Positions 11,361 to 23,308 are shown, counted from the stretch's first letter. The stretch: 64,000 nt of DNA from Isoetes taiwanensis (GCA_021234155.1 JAJEKV010000031.1:16061029-16125028); one strand, 5' to 3'. The notes: generated from the letters alone by a model not told the origin. Numbers and translations: made by a program.

Positions 11361-12160
11361 TATGTCAAAATACAGGGGTATTTTGATAAATACCTCAAAA
11401 TAAAGGAGTATTTTTAAAATTTTTCCAATAAAAAATAGTTAAATAACAAAGAATAGATGATAATCTATTAGCAATGTAATCTATTAAAAAGTAGGAAACA
11501 AAAGCTTTGCATTGGAAAATAGAAATGTTGTGCTAGCTCGTATTAGACTTGTTCCTTGCTTCCCATTCATACCATCTCATGCATGTCTATTTCTTGCTTC
11601 ACATTCTTATCCTTTCTCTTTGACTTTTGCTTTGCTAAGATAAAGAGATGGAAATGGATAGGCAATGAAACCGGCACACTTTTTTCCTTTCTTGCATATA
11701 GCAGACGACACAAGAAGGAATGGAAGCCGACTTTCTAAACCAACCAAAAGGGATGCGCATTGCCTTCTTCAACGAATCTCGCTTAGTTACATCAAAAAAA
11801 GGGGGGGAAGGGAGAACTATAAGGGTAAGCTTCCGCATCCAAGATCACAGCCGGGAGTGTTCCGAAAATGGTTGTTTTTTGGCGGGATTAATTTTGCCTA
11901 AAATCTAGCGTGGACGCTAAATTGTCCACGCTGGACGGTAGCAAACAGGGGTTTCGGGGAACTTCCCCAACATTGATGATTAAGCAGCTTCTGCACTGTC
12001 CATGCCCCCTAAGTCAGATAGTCCGATGCTTGTGCATATTGATTGTGTGGTCTGAAGAGTCCTTATCTGTGGTCGAGAAGCAACATCGAAGGGAGGCTAA
12101 TCTATGTCTCTACCGTGGCATCATATTTACAAGGAGCGGCCCTGAGTGAGACCTTTTGTA
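11361..12160. other. unassigned spacer
   Basis: Only short open frames with no recognisable family are present. No repeat structure beyond short homopolymers is seen. Confidence 0.4.
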
Positions 12161-12169
12161 CCAGCAGAA

Positions 12170-13526
12170 TCGTCTTCAACTCTGTTGAGTTATATGTTGC
12201 AACCATAAGCAAGGTCACTCATCATAGATCAATACAAGGCTTAACCATAAGAGCTAACCAAGCATGCTGTTTAATAAAGACTAATATATTTAAGCCATAA
12301 TGCATCAAGCAGCAAGCATAGAATCATTTACATAGCAATCTATAGCCCACAATTTTGCAGTATGTAATTAAATCTACAACCACCATTTAAATCCAAATAG
12401 ACAAGAGCATACTGTGCCATTACATATATACTATCGTTTGCCAAGTTAAGATCAGATTATTTAGAAATAGAGCAGCTTTAGAAATGCATCTATAAAATCT
12501 ATGAACCAGCTTAAGAGCAATTTAGCAATATAAGTACATAAATAAAAATCATCAGACCTGAGTGAAGCTTTTTGTGCCAGCAGAATTGCCTATGATTCAT
12601 ATGTTGCTAGAAGCCTCACAAATGTCTTGTTTGATCACAGATACAGCAGCAATGAGGGTCCACAATGTTGCAGTTCTTACTGTCTATGCTTCAGAAATAT
12701 AAGATGCAGGCCTCAAGAAAATGAGAACTCTTATCAATCACATTGTTCTCACAACATTTTAGTACTATTGTAGCCATAGTTTTATGCAACTAAGATAATC
12801 TTCTTGTTAGATATATTTTCTTTCTCCTCAGCTTTTCTTTTCCCAGTGGCCACATTTAGAACTCCCTTCTTGTACCATTTTTTGCTCTACTTTCCACAAC
12901 AGACCAGAGCAATCTGTGGCTACTAAAAGCATTCATCGTTCAACAATCTAAGCCGCTTAGAACAATATCCGGATATCCTAATTAGGGTTCAAACAATGCA
13001 ACAGGATATCCATCTATTTTTTATCTGCCAAAACCCTAATTCATAAAATATCGCAGCCACACCTTTCATCTACAGTTAGACATGCTTCGATCTGGTGTAT
13101 GGTGGCAACAGAGCTTTCCAAATTCGTGCTACAGCCATGCTCATGGGGAAAATTAGGGCTACGATTCTCATAGCCATATGTATTTCGCTTTTGCAACTGC
13201 ATTTTCTTTTTCCAACCAAATGTATTTCGTTTTGCAACCAGCCAAGATAAAAATAACACCACCTCATAAAAATATTAGAAGACCATATGACAATAGGACC
13301 TATGCAGATGCATGTATAATTTTGATCATAGATCACTTTATACATTAGGTAATGTATCATGCACATACATATCTTCCATACCGTAAAGCTCCAAATGCTG
13401 CGCATATCTGGCAAAAGCTCTAGTCCTTGAGCCTTATAACTACAATGTCGTTGCATCAATTGAGCCGTAGATGTTAAGCCTTGCATATCATGACCACATA
13501 TTCCTGTGAAAATCATTAGAATAATA
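12170..13526. repeat. segmental duplication, copy A (uninterrupted)
   Basis: This stretch matches copy B at 15300-18393 plus 31521-31740. The segment 12755-13290 pairs with 17850-18393 almost base for base, and 13291-13526 pairs with 31526-31740. The outer part (12170-12660 against 15300-16020) is more diverged. A possible coding exon lies at 12782-12886 on the minus strand, ending in TAA, with a lysine-rich peptide (GKRKAEEKENISNKK). The same stretch in copy B has a one-base indel that breaks it. Confidence 0.85.
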
Positions 13527-14236
13527 AAAAAGCCCTTCCTCCTTTTGTAGATAAGGGGGCCCTATTCTTTATCAGACCAAACATGGAATATGTAATGGTC
13601 TGCTTATAGCAACAATGGGAGTAGGGCCTTGTTGCTACAAGGGCCCTACCCCACTTATGTTCTTCTTGAAAAACTGTCTACTCACACTTATTGACAAGCT
13701 CCCTATAATGTACCATTATTCTAACCATCAATGCTTGCTTCAGCAATGTACGCGTTTGAATAGAATAAAGATAAAATTTGAGAGAGAATTACCTTGCAGG
13801 CAAGCTTGTATGGGCACAGGTTGTTGCTACCAATCCCAATGTTAGCTGAAAATCATCAAAGTTCTCATAACATTATGAAGCAAGATGCATACAATGTTAG
13901 CAGAAAATCATCAAAATTTTCAGAGCATTATATTCCAAAAAGCCCAATGGCATTTTCAAACATGCCCATGGATTTCAAGCCTATGGATTACTTGCATCAA
14001 ATTCATCATTTCCAACCTATCACTTCCAGCCTATGCCCATTCCTATAAATGTTCAAGAAGTATTAGTAACAAATTATAAGAACTGAGTATAAGAAAACAA
14101 CATTTTAAAATCTGTTTAAACAGTCTTTTACCTTTCATGGACTTTTGCAAAGACCACTTCAGGCCAATTTGCAGCCTTAAGCCAAAACAGGTGTAAATTT
14201 GGCTTAAGCCTTAAGAATGGTTAACATTTGGGTGAA
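13527..14236. other. unassigned spacer with a short GC-rich hairpin
   Basis: A short perfect hairpin (GTAGGGCCTTGT / ACAAGGGCCCTAC with a 4-base loop, arms differing by one base) lies at about 13622-13651. Short open frames at 13615-14079 have no recognisable family. Confidence 0.35.
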
Positions 14237-14545
14237 AGCATGCTAGGGTGTACCATCTAAAGTACTTTTTAGGGAGTGCGAAACTACCCAGAAAAGTACC
14301 CAGCACTAGGTACTGGGAACTTGCATAAATGCTGCAATAAATAATAAGTTTGAGAGTTAATCCATTTATATTAGTCTCTAATAGTATTGTTATCCTCTAA
14401 TACTATAGATTGACATGTTATTGACATTCAATTCAAAGTTTTTTTTATTGATTTTAATGGAAAGAAAAAACAGAAAGTACCAGTTTTAAAAGTACCCAGT
14501 GTAGGTACTTTTGAGGGTTCCAAAAGTGGTACACCGTAGCATGCT
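14237..14545. mobile_element. MITE-like element with about 19-bp terminal inverted repeats
   Basis: The left end AGCATGCTAGGGTGTACCA (14237-14255) is mirrored by the right end, whose reverse complement is AGCATGCTACGGTGTACCA (14527-14545): 18 of 19 positions match. Subterminal AAGTACCCAG-type motifs recur inside. The 309-bp size, AT-rich centre and lack of coding capacity fit a non-autonomous DNA transposon. AGCATGCTA is itself nearly palindromic, so it could be a target-site duplication rather than part of the TIR. Confidence 0.65.
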
Positions 14546-15299
14546 TTTACCCATTTATTAAACCACAAGAATTTACCAGAATCTATAGCCAATAACATTT
14601 TCGTCCAATAACAAATTGGTTTTGTCAATCATATTAAAACTTTCGCCAATACATCATGTTTACCTTCAGAAAAGTTCAGAATTAACTTTCAAACACCCTA
14701 AGATTACAGAAATTTTGGGATCAATACCATAGAACTCTCAGCAAACTTGATATCTTCAATGTCGCAAATGTATCTTCAATGTCATCATGTCTTATAGCTT
14801 TCCAACTTGAAGGACAATTAGCCTTAATCAAGGTAAAAGCCTAAGCTACTGACAGGTAAGCTATAGGTTTATTGAGCTTAACGCCCTTCACCTCATTTGT
14901 AATCATAATCAGAATAGATAGATACATATTAGCTATAGAAACATTGAACATGCTGCAGCCTAAATATAATGACAATTATGAGTGTGGGAGCACTAAATAA
15001 ATTTATATCTCGTCCCAAAAGGTCTGCCATGTTTAGGATCCAGGCACCCATTTGCACACCTTTGCTGGTACACTAATGAAGCAAGTTTAAATACACTTAG
15101 AAGACAACTCTAGCTTTTATTACCCTTAGGGACTGATCACATAATCATAAACTGGAATAACACAATGATCACAATAATTCAGTGTGAAGATTAAGTTCAA
15201 GGAGATAGACCAGCCTCGTTTACCCAGTACAAGCTGGAGTCAACACACTGTTCAGTCTAGTGACTAGAAAACAAAATAGAACTTGACCCATTAGCTCTA
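14546..15299. other. unassigned AT-rich spacer
   Basis: No coding region or repeat recognised. Confidence 0.4.
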
Positions 15300-16239
15300 C
15301 AACTGGCAAGGTCACTCATCATAGAGCAATACAAAACCAGGCATGCTTCTCAATAAATATGAAAATATTTAAGCCATAATGCATCAAGAAGTAAGCACAG
15401 AATCATTTACATAGCAAACCATGGCCCATGGTTTTGCAGCATGTAATTTAGACACAACCATCATTCAGATTTAAGTAAACACCATCATACATAACTAACT
15501 CTGCAAATTAATACTAGAGCATTATGTGCCATTCCATATGTACTGCCTTTTGCCAAACTATATCAGAGTAATCAAAGATAGAGCGGCCTATTGATACAAT
15601 TAACGCCAGCATTGGTAAAAGTGCAGCTAAAAGCAGATTTATCTAAGATATACCATGATTTTACATCACAAAGGTAATGCAACAAGCACTAGTTATACAC
15701 AGTAATGCATAATTGATCACAAAATTCTGGAGTAAATCTGGCTGACCCTTTACTGTATGCTTAAGTAGGCAAACTCAGCTACATATTTGTAAAGGTGACA
15801 ATGCAACCAGGATGAAAGATCTGAATCATGACATCTAATTTACACCATGCATCATTTTACAAGCATAAAATGGAAATCCCTATTATTTCTGATCATTTAA
15901 AGCCCATAGCAAAAAAGCAATTAAAAATTAAGAAATTTGTCAGACTTGAGAGGAGGCTTTTGTCCAAGCAAGATTTCCTTCAATATTGTTGGTAGGTGCA
16001 TTGCTAGAGGCATCGCCAAGGTCTAGTTTAGATGCATCAGCAGTCTGCTCTAGATTGTTGTTCTTATTTGTCACGTTCATTCCCAGGGGGGTGCACCTAA
16101 TGTAAAGTCTATATAGCATGTGCGTGCATAGGGTTAAGAGAAATTATCCCTTATACGGAAATTTCCTAAGAAAATAAACCTCATATTTCATATACCCCTA
16201 CCATATTTCTCTTATATCTCTTCTATATATGTTCTTATG

Positions 16240-16790
16240 TTTGTCGCGCTTATCCGACCGTCCATTCGAGATCCGATGGCTCACGTGGCTTTGGGACGTA
16301 TCCTACGGCCCAGATGGCTTGGGAGTTTATATATAATCCGTATAGACACGATCCTACGGTCTAGGTTGATCGATCCTCGACCGTCCGGTCAGGAGATCCC
16401 ACGCACTCCACGTGGCTTTGGGGCATATCGTACAGCCCAGATGGCTTGGGAGTTCGTTTATAGCTTATACGTAAGCGATCCTACGGTCCAGGTTGATTTG
16501 ATCTTGATCGTCGGTCCGCGATCCTACGACTCACGTTGCTTTGGGACACATCCTACGGTGCACATGGCTTTGGGAATTATATGTAATCGATCCTACGATC
16601 CAGATTGATTCGATCCTGATCGTCGATCCAGGATCTTACGGCTCACGTGGCTTGGCACATATTCTACGGTGCACATGACTTTGGGAATTATATGTAATAG
16701 ATCCTATGGCTCATGTTGCGTGAGATCTCGACCCTTGATCAGGTCCGAGATCCTACGGCCCAAGTTGAATGCTCATCCCTTAGGAAAAGG
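16240..16790. repeat. tandem repeat with GATCCTACGG / TCACGTGGCTTTGGG motifs
   Basis: Four to five diverged units of roughly 110-140 bp. Each carries variants of 'gatcctacggctcacgtgg', 'ctttgggacacatcctacgg' and 'gattgatcgatcctcgaccgtc'. Point changes are scattered. It lies wholly within the hAT-like element. Confidence 0.75.
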
Positions 16791-16811
16791 CTTTTAAAAT
16801 TTTTATGTTGT

Positions 16812-16878
16812 GTGGGGGATTCGAACCCTGGCCATTGACCCCCCAGCCCTCTATTCTAACCACTAGGCCAAGCATTAA
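16812..16878 (-). repeat. tRNA-derived SINE-like head
   Basis: Read on the minus strand, CTTGGCCTAGTGGTTAGAAT resembles a tRNA D-arm with A box and GGGTTCGAATCCC is a perfect B box, about 45 bases apart. The acceptor and anticodon stems do not form a convincing cloverleaf, so a tRNA-derived SINE or tRNA pseudogene is more likely than a working tRNA gene. Confidence 0.5.
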
Positions 16879-16939
16879 TTCCATAAAAAAGTTATGTTTC
16901 ACGTATACTTAAGGGCAATATTCCCATTAAGACAAAATA

Positions 16940-17640
16940 GACTATAACATTCTAGCTAGTTCAAGAGGTTCTAGAATGTTCTGGAAGGCTCTAGAAAGTT
17001 CTAGAATCTTCTACAAAGTTCTAGAACATAAGAGAATCTAGGGGGGATCTAAGAAAATTCTTTCAGAAAGTTCCAAATTGTTCTAATAAGCTTTAGAATG
17101 TTCTAGAATGTAGGGGAATCTACGGGAATGTAAGGAAATCTAGGGAAATACTTCCAGAAAGTTCTAGAATATGTTGAAAGTCTTAGAATGTACCAGAAAG
17201 TCTTAGAATGTTCTAAAAAGTTCTAGAATGTAAAGGAATCCAGAAGAATCTAATAGAATGTAAGAAAATCTTATAAAATGTAAGAGAATCTAGGAAAATA
17301 TTTACAAGCCTAAGGGAATCTCTTAAAATCTGGGGGATCTAAAGGAATCTTCATAAAATCTAAGGGAATCTAAGAAAACGTTGATGAAATCTTAGAGTAT
17401 CTAAGGGAATCTATATAGAATCTCTTTGAATCTAAGGGCAATCCGATAAAATCTAAATGAATCTAAGAGAATCTAAGGGGATCTTCATAGAATCTTGGAG
17501 AATCTAGGGAAATTTAATGGAACCTAGAGGGAATCTCATAAAATTTAGAGAAATGCTCACGAACCCTCTAAGAGAACCTTGGTAGAATCTTAGAGAATCT
17601 ATGAATTTAGAGTATTCTCAAGAGATTCTTTTACAAGAAC
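16940..17640. repeat. 10-bp-periodic satellite rich in heat-shock-element-like TTCnnGAA
   Basis: The first part (about 16977-17035) is an almost perfect series of TTC and GAA triplets alternating every 5 bases (TTCTAGAATGTTCTGGAAGG and so on). The later part drifts to GAATCTAAGG-type 10-mers with the same period. Alternating nGAAn/nTTCn pentamers are the binding pattern of heat-shock factors. Whether this is functional or a by-product of a 10-bp satellite cannot be told from sequence. Confidence 0.8.
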
Positions 17641-18388
17641 TTGCACGTAGGAACATGCTAAAACTCGAACATGCACCGTAGGACGCATTAAATTTCTTGT
17701 ATATATGGAATTCAAGTAAGAAAAATACCCCCTCCCATATATGGGTACGGTTTTGGCCCCGAAAAAACCCCCTCCTGTACACTCACATGTTTTCTACGGT
17801 TTTACTGAGTGCACCCCCCCGGGGTTCATTCCATAGCATCATATTTACATTTTAGTACTGTTGTAGCCATAGTTTTATGCAACTAAGATCATCTTCTTGT
17901 TAGATGTATTTGCTTTCTCCTCAGCTTTTCTTTTCCCATTGGCCACATTTAGAACTTCCTTCCTTGTACCATTTTTTGCTCTATTTTCCACAACAGACTA
18001 GAGCAATCTGTGGCTACTAAAAGCATTCATCGTTCAACAATCTAAGCCGCTTAGAACAATATCCGGATACCCTAATTAGGGTTCAAACAATGCAACAGGA
18101 TATCCATCTACTTTTTATCTGCCAAAACCCTAATTCATAAAATATCGCAGCCATACCTTTCATCTACAGTTAGACATGCTTCGATCTGGTGTGGGCCAGC
18201 TGTATGGTGGCAACAGAGCTTCCCAAATTCGTGCTACAGCCATGCTCGTGGGGAAAATTAGGGCTACGATTTTCATAGCCAGATGTATTTCGTTTTTGCA
18301 ACTGCATTTTCTTTTTCCAACCAAATGTATTTCTTTTTGCAACCAGCCAAGATAAAAATAACACCACCTCATAAAAATATTAGAAGAC

Positions 18389-18393
18389 CATAT
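18389..18393. other. target-site duplication of LTR element 1, left (CATAT)
   Basis: CATAT precedes the TGTGATG terminus and is repeated after the other LTR (31521-31525). Copy A of the duplicated segment has a single GACCATATGACAAT at the matching place (about 13283-13296). Confidence 0.9.
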
Positions 18394-19898
18394 TGTGATG
18401 CTCCCTGAATATATACGACCCTCGGCCGTATACATACGGGGACTTTCCCCTCCCATGGCAACCATCTCGCCATGAGCAGGGCCCTCCGTCTGACCCGGGC
18501 CATCTACGTAGAGATGCTCGAGTGAAGGACACGGAGGTGTCATTCGGCCCACGCCTTCGATGGGCTCCTACGTCGCGGAAGCATGAATACAAGGGTTAGC
18601 ACGCAGCATAAATCATATATAAATATCCACCACGAAGGGTGGCACATCCATCCAAGTACCAATGACAAAGAATATGCATCTAAACCTAAGAAAACACTCC
18701 AACCCCTAGGTTCTACCCCGGCTCAGACTCCAGTGAGGATCGACTGACGGCTAGGTCTCAAGAGATCAGCAGACCGAAGTCTTGGCATGGCGTTATCGGC
18801 ATAGAACATTGGCTAGGGTTGTCCACTCCATCCGCCCTCCCTGCACACTTTGCAAATGGGTCGATTCACGCTATGGCTTCGCTTATAGCCTTCCCGGAGA
18901 CTTAACAGACTCAAGGTATCACCCTTTTGAGCCTACCTGTGGTTCATGGCCGTCGTCGGTCCGATGAGGCAGGGGGAAGCGCCCCTTCCGTGATCACAGT
19001 GGTTCCATGGGTGAGCTAGAGAATACGCCGCATCAGCCACCCCCGCATCCGCACTCCAACTTACTCACCCTAAATCTACTAAAGTGCAAGATGCTCCATA
19101 ATGGATCACACCTCTACACCCGTGGAGTGTCGGACCCATACTGCCCTCTACATGACCGGGCTATCAGGCCTAGCCCACTCAGTAGGAGTCTCGTGAGCCT
19201 TTATGTTCGTGCAAGACCCCACCCCCACTTCACCATCGGCCCTTCTGCGGGTAAAAGCTGCACCATAGCATCCACGACCCGGTGGTCTCTTGTACACGCC
19301 GCATCTAATGGAATATTACAGGGCTCTATCTAGGAGCATACTATCATAGATGAGCTCAGAGGTCTCTAACCCCCCCCCCTTAAACCCCTGTTTAATGGAA
19401 GCTACCGAAATACTTCATAGATTCATCAACCATTTCTTAACAGAGCACCATTCATAATTGAAATGTAATCCCACTTACCAGAGAAGGGTTAATCTCATCA
19501 AAGGCAATCAAAAAAGAGGACTGACGTACTATCCTACAAAACACAAGCTAAACTACTACTAACCCGTGTTTCGGCTGGAACCATTATCGTGGGGTGCTTC
19601 CATAGGGGTGTCAGCGACAGCTAGTGGTTGTTCAGTGATTTGGTGAAGTCAGCAACAGTTCTTGGGCGCTCAACTTTGGCCAGGTGGTGCCTTCCCAAAC
19701 CATAATTAGCTTAATTATCCTTTTTAAATATTAATTCCTTAATTATAGGTTATTATCCTTAATAATTAAATTAGCATAGCTAATTTAATCCCTTTTAGGT
19801 CAACCCCCTAGGTTACCATACCCCATGGTGGCGTATCTATACTAGGTGACGTGTCATTATATTTATACATATACCGTATAAATACTTGGAACGTCACA
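18394..19898 (-). repeat. 3' LTR of element 1
   Basis: 1505 bp, starting TGTGATG and ending CGTCACA on the plus strand. It matches 29908-31520. It lacks about 110 bp present in the other LTR around 31120-31300. It carries related blocks with the LTRs of element 2 (for example GGCATAGAACAT and GTCCACTCCATC). Confidence 0.9.
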
Positions 19899-19911
19899 TT
19901 CTCCCCTCCTT
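19899..19911 (-). other. polypurine tract of element 1
   Basis: On the minus strand AAGGAGGGGAGAA directly abuts the start of the 3' LTR (TGTGACG). It is the expected primer site for plus-strand DNA synthesis and confirms the element's orientation. Confidence 0.85.
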
Positions 19912-20492
19912 AGAATTAATGCTGTCCTCAGCATTGGGGTTAGATATAAATATAGGAAGTCAGATTATGAAGGAAGATAATTCCTTATTTCCGAAGGTAA
20001 GATATATTAAAACCTTAAAGTTTAAAACAGTTTAAGCACCGAAGTGCATTTGACATGGTTATCATAATTTAAAAAGTTCAAGGACCGAAGTCCAATATCA
20101 ACATCAGAGTAACAACAAAGCAAGACGTGTAGACAAAATAAAACTGAAGAAGTCGGGCCATCAGCGACCCTCTAACATGGGCAGGTCACGTACTGCTCAC
20201 TGGCCTGCACATGTCAGTATCAGTATATATAGTTAAATTGTGGTTGAAGGGACCACCCCCTTATAATAAATAAAAGAAAACTCTATCTACCAGGGAACCT
20301 ATTACGTGTATGGTTTGCAATTCATTGCAGCATAGGGAATGGTCAGGTTCCCATTGTAGCCGAGATGAACGCGGCCTATCAACTATATGCTCTCCAAGCA
20401 AGTCGTGGTCATGTCAACATTGGCAGTACACCACGTCCTAGAGAACACAAAGGTGATCTCATCATCGGTAACTATTATTATTTACGATGCAT
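19912..20492. other. 3' untranslated region of element 1
   Basis: Lies between the pol stop and the polypurine tract. No gene is seen. A short run (54597-54672) in element 2 is clearly related to 20385-20475. Confidence 0.6.
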
Positions 20493-21452
20493 CTACCCCT
20501 CTAAAGCGCTACCCTTGGTAGTCAAGCTTCCAAGCTTACCGCCGGCTGCAAGGTTGATAACATCATTGATGGTGCGGCCTTGAGATTCCCGCATGAAGTC
20601 CGGATAGTGCTTCTCAAGGTCTATCTTCATCACCCAAGTAGCATCCTCAACTGGTAAATGCTTCCACTTAACCAAGTATTGCAACATTTGAGTCCTTCTG
20701 GTTTGTTTATAAGCTCGATCAAGAAGAGCTTCAGGCACTATCTCCAGCTGCTCCTCTGTCATTTCTAGGAGGGTTGGGGTATCCAAAACCTCCTCTAGAT
20801 CAGGGGTGTGTTGTTTCAGAAGACTCACATGAAAGACCTTGTGGATCTTCAAGCGGGGCGGCAAATCCAAGCGATATGCCTGCTCTCCAACACGTTCAAT
20901 AATTTTGAACGGTCCAGCCCATCTGGGTGCCAACTTCTTGCAGTTGCCAATCTTAAGCTTGGCTTGCTTTACCTTAATCTTAAGCCAAACTGATTCACCC
21001 ACGTGGAAAACGCGTGGGGTTCTGTGCTTATCGGCTACACTCTTCTGACGACTGCGTGCAGCTAATAGGTAACCACGAACTTCTTCGACCAAAGCTTGCA
21101 TCTCCAAGAGGAGTTGTTGAGAAACCTCCACCTTAGAAATGGGGTTATGCCATGTGTCTGGAGTAAGGCATTGATAACCATAATTTATCATAAAGGGAGA
21201 CATTCTGGAAGACTCCTGTTTCATGCTGTTGTAGGCAAACTCGACCAGATAAATATAGTCAGCCCATTGTGATTGCTTACTCCACACATAACTTCGCAGC
21301 ATATCCTCTATAATGCGATTGGTACGCTCTGTCTGGCCATCTGTTTGAGGATGATATGCCGTACTCATAGCAAGCTTGGTCTGGATGGTGGCAAATAAAT
21401 CTTTCCAGAATGCACTTACGAATTTGGGATCCCTGTCGGATATAATAACTCA
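20493..21452 (-). pseudogene. integrase C-terminal half plus chromodomain (element 1 pol)
   Basis: In frame with the larger pol frame but separated from it by a TGA at 21450-21452. Directly after the TGA comes the integrase block SDRDPKF (second catalytic Asp), then TAYHPQTDGQTERTN, then VEFAYN with the catalytic Glu. The GPFKI..RVG..AYRL..P region and a chromodomain follow (about 20738-20598; YLVKWKHLPVEDATW). The usual codon at the TGA position is basic, so a CGA-to-TGA change at a methylatable CpG is the simplest explanation. The chromodomain in this family directs integration to marked chromatin. Confidence 0.9.
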
Positions 21453-22781
21453 TGGCATTCCGTGTAACCTGAAGATCTCCTTGGCAAATAGCAGAGCAGT
21501 ATCGAAGGCTGTATCCGTGGTACGACATGGCAAGAAATGAGCCATTTTCGACAATTTGTCGACCACTACCATTAAGGCATCATATCCACGGAGAGTGCGG
21601 GGAAGGCCCACAATGAAATCCATGGTTATCACTTCCCATTTAGCGGTGGGCACATCCAGAGGTTGCAACTCGCCTGGAATCCTTAACTGCTCAGCTTTGG
21701 TTTGTTGGCAGACCTGACACTGCTTAATGTATTTGGCAATGTCCTTCTTCATCGAAGGCCAGAAATAACTAGAGCGGATCTTAAAGTAGGTCTTCATAAA
21801 ACCTGCGTGTCCAGCTATAGGGCTATTGTGTGTATCATGGAGAATGAGCTTACGTACTCCTGAAGTCTCAGGTACACACAACTTATCCTTGTAATATAAC
21901 AAGTTGCCTTCTTTCTTATACGAACGGAAAGCTTCACGCTCTTTATCTGTGCGAGCTTCCTTAGCCAAACTATCCCAAACTTCACAGAACTCGGGATCCG
22001 TGGCCAAAGTGCGTTCTATCTGTTTTCCAAACTCACTGGTGAGTGTAGAAATTGCATTACAATGGGTTCGGGTTACCAAGGGATGGCGTGACAACGCATC
22101 TGCAACCACATTGTGCTTGCCAGGTTTATACATAATCTCAAAATCATACTCCTCCAAGAATTCCATCCATCTCCTCTGACGGAGGTTGAGATTCGGCTGG
22201 GTGGATAGATAGCGGAGACTTTGATGATCCGTATCCAACTGGAATCTTCTACCAAGAAGGTAGTGTCTCCATATCCGCAAGGCACGGACAACGCCTAGCA
22301 ATTCTTGGTCATGGGTAGGGTATCGCTGCTCCGTTTCGTTCATTTTCTTTGAATCATAGGCAACAACCCTCCCCTCCTGCATTAGGACTCCACCGGTGGC
22401 AATCTTACTGGCATCCGTTGCCACTAGTTTATCCTTCTCAGGATCGGGCAATGTGAGAACTGGTGCTGACGTTAAGGCATCTTTAAGCTGCTGGAAACTT
22501 TCCTGAACCTTTGCCTTCCAGTGCTCCATCCAATCCTTCACCTTCTCATGCTTTGTAAGATTTGTAAGAGGTGTTGCAATCTTCGCAAAATCCTTTACAA
22601 ATTTTCGGTAATATCCTGCTAACCCCAAGAAACTACGGACCTCGGAAACATTACCTGGAATAGGCCAGCCTTTATCGCCTCTATCTTTTTTAGGATCCAG
22701 TAGCAATTCCCTCTGCAGAAATGACATGGCCCAAATAATCAACCTTCGGAGTGGCAAACTTGCACTTAGAGAACTTGGCAA
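21453..22781 (-). pseudogene. reverse transcriptase C-terminus, RNase H and integrase N-terminus (element 1 pol)
   Basis: Blocks in order: KGWPIPGNVSEVRSFLGLAGYYRKF (end of RT thumb), VATDASKIATGGVL with the RNase H Asp, QRYPTHDQELL with the Glu, and TDHQSL with the third Asp. Then come the integrase HHCC finger (HDTHNSPIAGHAG with CQVCQQTK) and TMDFIVGLP with the first integrase Asp. It is joined to the RT core by a frameshift near 22690-22720. Confidence 0.93.
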
Positions 22782-23308
22782 AGAGATGATGGCATCTTAG
22801 CTTTTTTAGGGCCAACCGAAGATGTTTCTCATGCTCCTGCAGGGTCTTACTATAGATGAGAATGTCGTCAAAGAAAATAACAACAAAATCATCCAAGTAT
22901 TGTCGGAAGACATCATTCATTAATCGCATGAAAGTCGTTGGGGCATTAGTTAATCCAAGAGGCATAACGGTAAACTCATAATGCCCATATCTAGTGCGAA
23001 AAGCAGATTTATAGATGTCTTCTTCCTTAATCCTGATCTGATGGTATCTGGATCGTAGATCAATCTTTGAGAAATACTTAGCCCCTTGCAACTGGTCCAT
23101 TAGATCATCATCGCTTCAGGTTTTTGAAGCATTTTTTGATGGTGCGCTTGTTGAGTTGCCAATAATCAATACACATCCTCAAGGAGCCATCCTTTTTCTT
23201 AACAAAAAGAATAGGAGCGCCAAAGGGCGAAACACTAGGTCGAATGAAACCTAGGTTTAGTAACTCCCGAAGTTGCTTCTTAAGCTCTACTACCAACGGG
23301 GGACTCAT
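22690..23308 (-). pseudogene. reverse transcriptase core (element 1 pol)
   Basis: Two frames make up the core. 23308-23108 carries [20 protein letters not shown] and the SLRMCIDY block. 23100-22690 carries [28 protein letters not shown] and the catalytic block [11 protein letters not shown]. The usual residue before DD is Val and here it is Phe. A frameshift at about 23104 separates the halves and replaces the usual YPLPRIDDL region. Confidence 0.92.

Larger units (their letters stand above)
16084..17824. mobile_element. non-autonomous hAT-like DNA transposon, 1.74 kb
   Basis: It starts CAGGGGGGTGCAC and ends GTGCAC followed by a C/G run, so the termini are inverted copies. TTCATTCC is duplicated directly on both sides (16076-16083 and 17825-17832). 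An 8-bp duplication and a CAGGG terminus are diagnostic of hAT elements. The interior has no transposase. It holds a GC-rich tandem repeat, a tRNA-like segment and a 10-bp-periodic satellite, each annotated separately. Confidence 0.8.
15300..18393. repeat. segmental duplication, copy B, left part
   Basis: Second copy of the 12.17-13.53 kb segment. It is interrupted by the hAT-like insertion (16084-17824) and cut at 18393 by LTR element 1. The rest of the copy resumes at 31521. It ends with CATAT (18389-18393), the target-site duplication of the LTR element. Confidence 0.85.

Noticed and set aside
13076-13516. 146-codon minus-strand frame and its partner at 18160-18552
   Set aside because: Similarity follows from the segmental duplication, the partner runs into the LTR, and no domain or splice logic supports coding.
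16812-16878. Functional tRNA gene on the minus strand
   Set aside because: A and B boxes are present but the acceptor and anticodon stems do not form; kept as a SINE-like segment.
18782-19333. Plus-strand frames within the left LTR of element 1 (and 30151-30824 in the right LTR)
   Set aside because: They lie in LTR sequence, are antisense to the element, and the frames differ between the two LTR copies.
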